From: Nematostella vectensis
Lineage: Eukaryota > Cnidaria > Anthozoa > Actiniaria > Edwardsiidae
Assembly: GCF_932526225.1 (NCBI RefSeq)
Contig: NC_064040.1
Location: forward strand, 4,089,681 to 4,153,680
DNA length: 64,000 bases
Reading direction: 5' to 3'
In this document: one piece after another, positions 35,784-47,100 of the stretch
Layout: the number at the start of each line of letters is the position of its first letter
How positions within the stretch are numbered: position 1 is the first letter of the stretch
The notes under the pieces: model-generated
Databases searched by the model: none
Told to the model about the DNA's origin: nothing
Seen by the model: only the letters and a program-made list of their open reading frames with translations
Translations under genes and position numbers: made by a program

Positions 35784-37362
35784 ATGTCCGGCAAAGAAAA
35801 CGAATCGAAACCATTGAAAGATGAAGACGAAGAAGAAGAAGACCCGTACGATGCGAGAATTAATCGCTCGGGGTGTGCGCAGTATCATTTTGCCCTGCAG
35901 GTAAAGTTATGATGTCTTTTCTGGGAAAGAAACTACAGTATATCATGATGCGCAATTTTGCAGATATTGGCAAATTGACTTTTATCTTGTACTATATAAG
36001 TGGCAAGGAGGGGCTAGTGGGCGGGATTCTTGATTTTGTCAAGAATCCCTGTACCATGCATGAATCAGAATTTACCCACAGTATAACTGGCATTACATAG
36101 AACCTGGGCACTGGAGATTTATTCAGTAAGAATGCCCCATTACTAATAGGGCATTAAAATTAAAATTGAAATTGAAGAAATGCAATTAAAATTGAAGAAA
36201 TGCTTTTGTCTTTGTGAGCAATTGAGCCCTAGAAACACACCTGTACCCACCCCTAGTAATGCAATTTTAACCATCCCTTGCAGCACAACTGTTGCTACCC
36301 TTAGAAACACCCTACATACTTAAACTTTTCCTACCAATGTATCTGTACCCACCCCTAGAAACACCCTTTCACCCATCCTTAGTAATGCACCTATACCCAC
36401 CCCTAGAAACATACTTTAAACTTTTCCTATCAATGCATCTGTACCCACCCCTAGAAACACCCTTTCACCCATCCTTAGTAATGCACCTATACCCACCCCT
36501 AGAAACACCCTTTCACCTATCTTTAGTATTGTACCTGTTCTCGCCCATAGCAGTGCCCTCTTACCAATTCTTAGTAATTAACCTGTTTTCACACATAGCA
36601 ATGTACCTGTATTCATAGGAAGCTACAGTAGCGGATCTACGGGGGGAGGGGGTTTAACTCCCCCCCCCCCTTGGGCTGCCTTTATTTATTGTTTTCATTC
36701 TGTCTGTTCATTCCAAAATCATTACAAAGGCAAAATAATGGCAAAAATTATTGGCTCAACCCCCCCCCTCCCCCGGCTAAAAGCTAGATCACCCCTTGAA
36801 CTAGGTGTTCACCAAACACTGTTAGTCGATTCTGCCAAATTTTGGTCTTTAATAAGAATTATTCAGGGCAGACTGAAGAAGGTAAATCGTTACAAGCTAT
36901 TCTAGAACATGCACACTTTTCGCATGTGGTTGTGATATTTTTTCATCTCGCGCCACTAACTTGATGTAAATAAGCTTGTAACAATTTACCTTCTTCAGTC
37001 TGCCCTAAAGAAGTCTTACAAAAATTTGGAGGAGTCTGCTAACAGTTTTTTGTGAACAATATTTATACTCTGGTTAAAAAACACAACTATTTGGGTATTT
37101 TGATTGATTCATAGGAAACTAGGTGTGAAGGAGGTATAGAGGTTTTGTGCATATAGAATTGAAGAGTTAGATGTTTTTTATCTTTTACATAAAAATTGTT
37201 GCCATGGTTGCACTTTGCAACATTCTAAATTGATCTCAGGACTGTTGGCATGAATACCAAGACTGGCGAAAATGTCAAAAGCCGATGAAGGATTTCCGAG
37301 ACTGCATGGCAAGGCAACAAGCACAGGAGAAGGAAGGAAACAACAATAAAAGTAAATCATAA
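35784..37362 (+). CDS. COA4: COA4 / CHCHD8, cytochrome c oxidase assembly factor 4
   Basis: Two exons, 35784-35900 and 37240-37362, give 79 aa. The acidic start (DEDEEEEDPYDARI) and NRSGCAQYHFALQDC match animal COA4 (SRSGCAxSHFAxQEC). The twin CX9C helices are complete: the first pair is C-AQYHFALQD-C, and the second strand gives C-WHEYQDWRK-C and C-QKPMKDFRD-C. Such proteins are oxidised by MIA40 in the intermembrane space and serve complex IV assembly. The 1.34-kb intron splits the first CX9C just before its second cysteine. Confidence 0.92.
36285..36612. repeat. Tandem repeat in the COA4 intron
   Basis: Degenerate units built on CCCACCCCTAGAAACACCCTTTCACCCATCC and TTAGTAATGCACCTATA recur about five times with a period near 50 bp, and decay toward the right. 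Confidence 0.8.
36806..37057. mobile_element. Inverted-repeat element (MITE-like) in the COA4 intron
   Basis: The arms share GGGCAGACTGAAGAAGGTAA and ATCGTTACAAGCT with the reverse complement AGCTTGTAACAATTTACCTTC and TTCAGTCTGCCC. The outer parts (TTCACCAAACACTGTTAG and CTAACAGTTTTTTGTGAA) also pair. The centre is about 60 bp and there is no coding capacity. Confidence 0.75.
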
Positions 37363-38179
37363 AAGCAAATCCCACAGTGACAGTTAGCTTGTGGGTTAGA
37401 ATGTAAATAATGCACCTTGAACAATACATAGAAATTAACTCCCATGGTGTTACTTTTTACCACCGCATGGAAGCTTTGTAGAATATTCAAAATTTTGTCT
37501 GGAATGTATAAAACATGATTAAAACACAAGGTATTTTAGCTGCTATGTTTTTGTTGATTGTTTTTATTTTACTTTTTTTTGTTGTTGATTGTTTTTTTTT
37601 TTTTGAAGGACTTATTTTATTTTGCTTTGATGTTTTGATTGAGGTCTTTCACCACCAAGAAATGTAAAATTTGGTTTTATTTTGATATTACCACTGTTTC
37701 ATTATTCTGTGACTTTATCTTCAAAGTTGTCTGGTGTGGTTTACAAAGAAAAAAATATATATATATATGCGAATGGATCGTGCTATTTGATATACGAAAT
37801 AATATTCGAATCATGAAATATTCGGAGTAATCGTATTTTCATTTTGGAAAATATAATAATATGCAAATTGTTGGCTTGGGGACCCTTATGGTAATCGATA
37901 ATCGATTAACTAAACAACCGGTGAAATACAGTGCCATCCCTCAGCTGTGCTGGGATAAGCAAGATTTTCCTCGACCTCTCCTCGCTCTAGGCATCGCTGG
38001 GATTCATGACTGGCACATATAATACTCATGAATGCGCCAGGATAAAGCCTAGATGTCATGGCGGTATATTAGCGTTGCGTGGAAAGGGTGAAGGCGTTCG
38101 CTGTTTTGATGGAGAGATGAGAGTGTTTGGCGGATGATACCATGATTCCCCGTCGCTGTCAGCGCCTTGCGAGGACATT
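37363..38179. other. Intergenic region upstream of the CEP170-family gene
   Basis: AT-rich DNA holding the COA4 3' end and the CEP170 promoter. A TA run lies near 37750 and a palindromic GTAATCGATAATCGATTA near 37892. No exon is seen. Confidence 0.5.
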
Positions 38180-41100
38180 ATGAGCGATATTCCCCAGGCC
38201 TGGGCTCTTATGAGTCCCAGTGGACATTACTACAAGGTCTGCGAGCCTAACTTCTTTATCGGAAGAGATGAGAATCTGGATTTAACGCTGAAGGTAATAA
38301 TTAATGTGATGGTTTTTCGCTATTTCGTGCATCCTTGTCAAACTAAATCCATGGGAAAAAATTTCCGGGATGTAAACCTCCTACTTTGTATACTCCATTA
38401 TTTCATTGATGCAAAGATAAAACACAGTAAGTAATTTTCTCTAAATCTTATTATAATAGAGTCCCAGGTCGATGCATTGGCGAATACGGTTTTTTATTTT
38501 TTTTATTTTCGCGCGACCCTTGGTAAACACATTCGTTTTTACGCGCCAAACCAAGCGAAACGGTATCGAATTTCACTCAAACTTTGAGCTCGCTTTAAAA
38601 TAAAATATTTTATGGTGATTAAAGTAATTGCATCTTTGTTTTGATGTGATGAATATGTGCTTTGCATCTGCAGTCTCGAAGTGTGGACAAAAAACACGCT
38701 GTCATAGCGGTCAGAGATGGGCGCTATGAATTATACGATATGGACTCTTTGAATGGGGTAAGAACAAAAACCTTTCAGAACATATCTTAATGATTAACAT
38801 CCCTGCAATATTTCATGGAGGTTATGTATTTCCTCAAGAACGCTTATATATTTTTTATCTTATTTTATTTTGTTTTGAATCAAAAAGACATAAGAATTCT
38901 CCCTTGTCAAACAACACTGTCAATCTAAACACTTGAATGGTATACTTTATGTATGCATTACCGATTGCCTATTCTTTTCATTCAGGTTGAAAATATTGTT
39001 ATTTTACAGACTTTTGTGAATGATCGGAGAGTCAAGGGCAAGCCGGTTCAACTTGGTTTGAGGGATACTGTGAGATTTGGATATGATATCCTTTTTATAC
39101 TGCATTTTTGGTAAAGTAATGTGTAATGAATCATCCAGTTTCAAGTGAAGCCATTTCTTCTACAAAGTTGACACCCCATAGAAGCCTTATTAGATAGATA
39201 AGCATTGCATACTATGTATTTCTATACCCTGAAAGGGATTTAAATATTTTTTTGTTTCTTGGAATTGTTTGTAAGTGTTATGATAATTTACCATTTCTTT
39301 ACATAGCAGTTTATTTATTGTTTACAAAATTTCAAGCTTTTAAACATGGAAATTGATTTTTTTATACCCACAGACTAAGAATAGAATTATCTTCTTATTT
39401 TGAATAATTAAAAAAATACTAAATTTTTCTTTAGACTGGACATTTTTGTAGTTTGACCCTTGTGGACCAGTAACTCATATTTTGTCCTGGTTTAAGTGCA
39501 GTTTATACAGTATTCATGATATTGCTCCAACATGTAAACATAGATGTGTCCTGTTGTGTCTGTGCCATGTATAGGGCCAATAGGTATAACCATATTGGTA
39601 CAATGCTGCCTATAATAATGAACAGGGCAGGCAGGTGCCATTGTAACAGGTGATAAAAATCTTGACAATTGTATTTTGCATAAATTAGATTACAACTCCC
39701 CATAATATACACATTTTCATCAAACTTGCACATTCCAAAAATAGGTCACCACAAATCAAGCATTTTCACACTTATCCACATTTTTCACACATAATTATCT
39801 GGAGCTTTCTAATTTTTATTTCCTGTTCCAGTGTTTGATTCAATCTATTTCCATAGCCCCCCAATCTGAGTCTTTGTTGTCTTTGTGAGGCGATATTTTT
39901 AATAATGTGATAGTGCTGGAGTGTTTCCTTTGGTTTTGAAATAGCTTCAGCCATTTAGGCCGTATAATTACCAAAGGACCTTGCTATGGTCTAAGTAATA
40001 GCAGCATCTAGGATTCAATGTCTCTTTGGATTCATTAGAAAATAACTTTCATAGTTCATATCTTGAAAGCACTTTGCAAAAGGCAGATGGTGGTATTTGA
40101 ATTGATTTCCTTTAAAATGCTGATATACTGAGCACTGTGACTTGGGCAGTGTGTTCTTTTCTTATTACTATGAACATGTCACAACAACAGACTGTCACTC
40201 ACTCAGCATTAAATAGTAATGAGAACCACCAGTTGCTTCTTAGTAATCTAGTCTACTTCAATGGAAGAGCTTCCTTCACTGAAAAGCAAGGATTTTTCGG
40301 GGTTTATCAAGCCAGTGACAATTGTACAAGGATGATATTGCTTTGTGTTAGAGTTTGTTGTGGGATGAAGGTTCTCTTTGGTCCAAAATGGATTGGAATT
40401 GAGGAAGATAGGACCTTGTGTGATTTACTACGATATGCTACGGGTGATGAGTTTGCTGGAAGGAAAATCCAAGTTGTAGTCTCTAGTGAGAATGCTCTAA
40501 AAGACATCTCACTGGCAACACTCTCTGTGCCTGTTACTCAGCTAGAAGAAAGTGAGAGCAGAATTGTTAACTTTTTATTGAAACCAGATGAAGAAACTGA
40601 TCTTAACAAGGTAAATTGTGGTCTGATGTATTGTTTACTTTTATTGTTTGCTTCATCTGATCAAATGCCATCATCTGAACTATGACACATGAAAAATAAT
40701 AAAAATTCTTCTTTATGTGCTTTATTAAGAAAGTCATTCTTTTTTTTTGTTTAAGTGTAACACTGTAAGGTTTGACTCTTTTTTTATACATAGCAGCATT
40801 CTAGTTGATAGATGCAGAGCAAAGCTTGTTTATTAAATGCTACCATTTTGTTTCTATAGAAATTAGCTACCAAATATTCTTATTTCACAACTGTATTATG
40901 TGTAGCAAATCAATATATTAAAAATTGGAAAACGATCCTTAACATTAACCTACATATGACAACATATAGAATAGACCTATATCCCCAGGACAACCAGCCC
41001 CACCCTACCCGGGACAGTCTGACGTACCCTGAGGGTCATCATTATTGTGATGTCAATCAGAACCAGATCAAAAGAAATGATGAAAAAGGTTATGAACCCA

Positions 41101-44100
41101 GGGATGGGTTCCAAAGGCAGCAGTCATCTGAACAGGTTGAAATGCTGGGCTTGGAGCGAAGGGTTATTCTAATGGCACTAACAGCATTCCTAGATTTGTC
41201 TCTAACAGTCATCTTTTTACACAGACGAGCTGTACCCAGCCTGAATCCAGTAATCCACAGCAAACCCCTCCACGTGAAATGCAATACCACACCCAACCAA
41301 TGTACCCCCCGACCCGCCATGTAAATATGCAGAAATTTTGATAAGACAATAGCTATTATAATTATTCCTTCGTTTATTATACAGTATTCTAGGTACAGTG
41401 GAACCTGGATTTTACGATGACCTCAATTTACATTGCTGATCCTTTTTCCCTGGGAAAATACAGTGAAATGTATAAGAAACAATATTGGATACAAGGATAC
41501 TCTTGATTTTACAATACAAATCTGTTGTCCCAAGCGTAATTTTAACGCTACAACAATGTTTTTTCTCCCGAGGCATATCGTAAAATGTTCCAGATTCCAC
41601 TGTATTATCTAACTATTATCATTATTCAGCAAAAAAGTGTCTTTTTTCCAAGACTTTAGACTTTCAAAATGAATTTTTTAACAAGGCAGGCCTTTAACAG
41701 GATTTGCAAATGCGGATCCACTGGCTACATGGGGTGATCTACATGGGCGGATCTAGCTTTTTGCTGAAGGGGAGGTTTGCCTCGGTGACAAAAGGGGAGG
41801 CGGTAATCATTTTTTTGGTACATATGACTTTCTGGTAGCCCAAAGAAGGAGTTAAAACCCCCTAAACCCTTCCCCTAGGAACGCTTTTTGGGCTTATATA
41901 TTGTATACAGTATGCTTCCCTGAATCAGCAGATAGAAATTGATGCTTGGTCAATTACGTAACAACTTCTGATGATTTTTTGATGGAAAACATGAAAAAAA
42001 TATTTCAAAATTGTAAAAGAAGTGTGTCTTTTGAAAGTTTATTTGAGCATGTAACTGATAATTTAGAGCTGATGGCCTGTTAGATAAGGCAGATTATTTT
42101 GGATTCTTTTGTCTTCTGTCGGTTGAGGTTTCTGTCAGCTCAACGGAAGTAATGCGATTGCGGCTTTAACAATCTGACCAATTTCCCTTTTAGGTTCTAA
42201 CAATTGCCTTGTATTCCATAGATGATAAATCACCATCCTGCCCACTACCCCCCACATGGATATGCCCCGCCTTACCACCCATCTATATCACAGCGGCATC
42301 ACTGTCCCTGTCCACAGTGCACCATGGATCCAACAAACCCCCATGGTAGCCATGGCGATCATATGGTTCCTGGGTATTATGGTTACCATGGCTTCCCTTA
42401 TTATGGACCTGTGCAGCAAAACATCGAACGGTGAGGGAGGGGATTGGGGAAGGAGATGGGGTGAGGGGAGGAGTTATGGGCGGGGTAGGGGGTTGGCTGA
42501 TAGGGGAGGGGAATCATTCATAAAATAAGTTGTACTATCACAGTACACAATTGTATGAAAAAGAATAGTTTACATATCTAAAAAAATATTTTCAACAATA
42601 AAAATAATGCCCAAAATATTGTACCAAAAACTAGTTGGCTGACTCAGTCATAAGACAGAAATTTGGCAGATTCTATTTTCTGTATTTTCCATAGTATATT
42701 ACAATTTGTTTATCTAAAATTATAAGTGACAAGTAGTGGAATGGCTGTTGCCTCCAGTTTTCTTAACGTCTCTTGCCCCACAGGCCCACTATGCCAGTGG
42801 AATCTTTGATATCTACCAGGCCACATCCTGAGCAAAGGCCAGTGTCAGGTGAAGTGCAGAAGTTTTGATATTGTCTTTTTGTATTTTATATGTCTCCCTG
42901 TTTATTGAAACATGTTTGTGTGTGTTTAGTGCATGGTGATCAGTATGAATCCATTGTTAAAGGCGGTACCCCTTTGTATGGGCAGCCTCCCTGGTGGCGA
43001 TGGGGCCCTGGCGATGACAGTCTTCGTGGGGGGACTGCCGTCAGTCTTTCTGACAGGGGTGACTCAATGGCATCTCAACACATGGTCACTATGCGACCAC
43101 AAAGACATAATGAAGACCAGTATAAGAGACACACTATTGGGACTGTTGCTGTCCTTGAGGATTCACATGAGAGAGTGCTATCACAGGTCACACCATGGCA
43201 AAATTACCATTCATTATCAAGTAGCCCCAGAAGAGAGACTATTCCTGCTCGTTATGACAGACCAGACAAAGGTGCCTGGGAGTATGCCATGCACAGGGAG
43301 GCCATGGATGACAGAGGGCAGTTTGAAGATTGTGATACAGAACAGAAAAGACAAAATGGCAGACAAAATCGTCAGGTAAACAGTGCATTTTTCTTTATTG
43401 GATTGTTTTTTTCACAAATGCAATGAAGTACCATTAGAAAAGAAGAAAATTGCTGTAAAAGTATGAAGCTTCCTCACATTGGGACTGTCCAGAATAATGA
43501 GGTGTCTTTATTAAGCAGGTTGCCAGAAGCTCTTCTTGCACACAGAGTAGAGAGATGCTACATAGTACTTCATTTCCCTTCTCTTATAGCAATGATGTCC
43601 AATGTTTGTGCCTTTTGCATGGGGCTTAAGGTGCACTTAAGTCATTTACTTTTACTCAGATAAACTTGCACTTTCTCAGTGGCAAACTTAGTCGTGAAAA
43701 TAGTCTCTGTTGTTGTGAGCAGAATAAATCCAACACCCCTAAGAAGGACATAGTGTACCAAATCCAATGTCAAGTTTACAACAAATTGCTGACACTACAC
43801 ATTTTGATATTTTGATGTTTTTTTTGCTTGGAGTCGAGCTGGTTCAGTCATCCACAGTTAGCTGAGTATTGAATTTTTTTCTTCTAGTCCATGGCATTTG
43901 AGATTCCCATCATTCCTGAGTATGGTGAGATCCCTGAGAAGCCTGTGAGTGAGAAGCCAACACGACTGAAGGGGAGCAGTAAGAGTGACAAGAACAGAGC
44001 AATCATCCGCAGCAAGACAATCACCAAGAGCAGGCCCAGGCCCTTGTCAGACACAGAGACTTACTCTAAGAAAAAAGGAGCTGGTATGTGAGAAATACCT

Positions 44101-47100
44101 TAGAATCAAACAGAGACTTACTCTAAGAAAAAAGGAGCTGGTATGTGAGGAATACCTTAGAATCACACACAGACTTAATCTAAGAAAAAAGGAGCTAGTA
44201 TGTGAGAAATACCTTAGAATCACACACAGACTTACTCTAAGAAAAAAGCAGCTGGTATGTGAGGAATACCTTAGAATCACACAGAGACTTACTCTAAGAA
44301 AAAAGGAGCTGGTATGTGAGGAATACCTTAGAATCACACACAGACTTACTCTAAGAAAAAAGGAGCTGGTATGTGAGGAATACCTTAGAATCACACAGAG
44401 ACTTACTCTAAGAAAAAAGGAGCTGGTATGTGAGGAATACCGTAGAATCACACAGAGAATTACTCTAAGAAAAAAGGAGCTGGTATGTGAGGAATACCTT
44501 AGAATCACACAGAGACTTACTCTAAGAAAAAAGGAGCTGGTATGTGAGGAATACCTTAGAATCACACAGAGACTTACTCTAAGAAAAAAGCAGCTGGTAT
44601 GTGAGGAATACCTTGGAATCACACAGAGACTTAATCTAAGAAGAAGGGAGCTGGTATGTGAGGAATACCTTAGAATCACACACAGACTTAATCTAAGAAG
44701 AAAGGAGCTGGTATGTGAGGAATACCGTAGAATCACACACAGACTTAATCTAAGAAGAAAGGAGCTGGTATGTGAGGAATACCGTAGAAGCACACACAGA
44801 CTTACTCTTAAAAAAAGAAGCTGGTATGTGAGGAATACCTTAGAATCACACAGAGACTTACTCTAAGATAAAAGCAGCTGGTATGTGAGAAATACCTAAG
44901 AATCACAGAGACTTACTCTTAGAAAAAAAGGAGCTGGTATGTGAGGAATACCTTAGAATCACACAGAGACTTACTCTAAGAAGAAAAGAGCTGGTATGTG
45001 AGGAATACCTTAGAATCACACACAGACTTACTCTTAGAGAAAAAGAGCAGGTATGTGAGGAATACCTTAGAATCACGGAGATGATTGTTTTGATAATGGT
45101 GTTAGTAGTGGTATTGGTTATGATAGTTGTGTTTGCAGTTGTAATGATGGTAAAGATGGTTATTGCTAACAACCTCATTGTAATAGCAGTTGTTTTTGTG
45201 CACTAGGGCGTCGTCTGTCATCAGTCAGTCAAAGGGGTGATACAAGTGAGTCTGAATGTGAGCGCAGTTTCAGAGGGAAGCGATCTTCCCCCTCAGAGGC
45301 TGATGGTGTATTTGGCCTGACAGAGATCGATCTGGACAAGGTGCCCAGTAATGGCCAGGTGTGTGATGGAGCCTCTACAATTAAAAAAATATATATATTT
45401 GATGTCTTCAGGGTCATAAATGCTCAGGGCTATACGCTTAGCTTAAGAATTTTGACCAGTCATTTGCTATTGTTTACATTTGAAAGTACAACGGTTTATG
45501 AAAGAATAAAAATTCCATGACTAAACGTCTGTCAAGTGGTTGGCATTCTTTAAGCTAAAGCACTCAGTCTAACCCTGAGTCAGGTCTTGTTCAATGTTTT
45601 TTAAAATTATGTTTCTCTGTTCTTCAGGTATTGTCCTCGCCTGGCTCCATGGTGTTACCCAAATGGGTGGAACAGTGGGCCAGGACCATGCAATCCGGAA
45701 ATGGTATGGACAGGTTGTTATATATAAGCCTCACATCTTGTGTCCTTTTAGATCTCTAATGAAGTACCAAGAGTTTATTCATGTTATTTAGGGATGTCTT
45801 GGATTTATTCGTCTTATTCCTTGTATCCCGGATCTGATTGAGGCCTATTAAAAAAAAAACATTTCAGCCAAATATCTCTATTGTCTTCATATTTTCTGTG
45901 TATTTATTATAATGAATTGTTTCGCTACACTCAACTTTCTAACTATGTGCTTATATTTCTAGGAGGAAAGGAAAGCGCAAGCTCACCTATCTCAAGACCA
46001 GGTTTGTATCTGCAGCATGTTTTTTTAAAAGATTATTCAAAACCTTGCACCCCCCTCTATAACACGTTTCTTTTTCTTATTTTGTAGCGTGATGAAAGCA
46101 GCTTACTATCTAACAAAATATATATAGATAATTGTTCTAATAAGCACTTGGGTTTTATATCTAGATCAAAATCGCTTTTCTATAACGTGCTAGAATCATA
46201 TCAAAACAAGCTTTCGACGATAAAAAGGTGTGACAGCTAACCTTCAGCCCCCCTCGTCATAGAAGACATTCTTTAATTCTTCATTTCAGAGAGTGACGGG
46301 CGCACTAGGGGCGTGTCAACTGGGGCCAACAATACGCAAGACTCAAGGTCATCCACACCTCGCACACCAAGGTCAACCCAAAAGGTAACATTTAAACCCT
46401 TCTTGCTGATCAAACACCGACAATTTGTATGTCAAAGGAAATATAATTACTCAACAAGACTCGTCCTTTCTTTACAGTCCTCTACTTTGGATAGACGACG
46501 CACGGCCTCACCTGCTTCTACCCATAGCAACACCAGATCCGCGACATTACCAAGAAGCTTCCGTAATCGTACACACGCAACCTTGCGCTTGCGTATGTCT
46601 GCCGGAAGTGACGCGGACACGAGAAAAAACCTGCGTGCTCGTAGCATGGTGAGCACGACCTCCGACGATAGTGAGGGCGAGAGGAGTGACACGTCCTTCA
46701 GTAGCCACCAGACCACCCCTGAGAGGGAGGGCAGCGTGACCAGGCGCATCGCACATAGGCCAACGTCAGCCCCTGTCACCCTCCCACGGGGGAACAAGAC
46801 TACCATGTTGCGTGCGCAGAACAGCCGCGAAGCTCTTAAAACGAATAGCAGCTCAAAGGCGAGCAAAGCTAAGCAAAGGCACTCTTCCGGCGGTAGCCTA
46901 AGTGACGACAAGACCTCTCATGCCAGAATATGGACCCCTGGTACGACGAAGACAAAACCGACGACGCCCACAAGCTCGCATAAGATGTCAAGCAGAAGTA
47001 GTACAGCGGAGGATGTCCAGCGCAGTAAGGGTTTGTCTCAGGCGGATCTAGACACCCAGGCTGCGGTGGAGGCGCTTTTTAGTGCTTCACTTCCGGCGGA

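Larger units (their letters stand above)
39086..40953 (+). other. U12-type AT-AC intron (CEP170 intron 3)
   Basis: The intron starts ATATCCTTTT, the exact U12 AT-AC 5' site. It has TCCTTAAC at 40936-40943, the U12 branch site, and ends AC at 40952-40953, about eleven bases after the branch adenosine. Joining 39085 to 40954 restores the codon GAT, and the FHA frame continues as RFGYDMTTYRIDLYP. The GT at 39111 gives an in-frame alternative only if a further exon is invoked. Confidence 0.85.

Noticed and set aside
39010-39110. Ending CEP170 exon 3 at the GT at 39111
   Set aside because: It adds DILFILHF to the FHA domain and leaves a phase with no good acceptor, whereas the U12 AT-AC pair restores a normal FHA continuation.
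43985-44866. 293-codon frame of LRKKELVCEEYLRITQR repeats, and its antisense partner
   Set aside because: It is the 57-bp array in a register different from CEP170 exon 9. The exon's own frame stops at once after the donor.
46447-46911. 154-codon minus-strand frame
   Set aside because: It is the antisense of CEP170 exon 14, whose sense frame has correct splice sites and phase.
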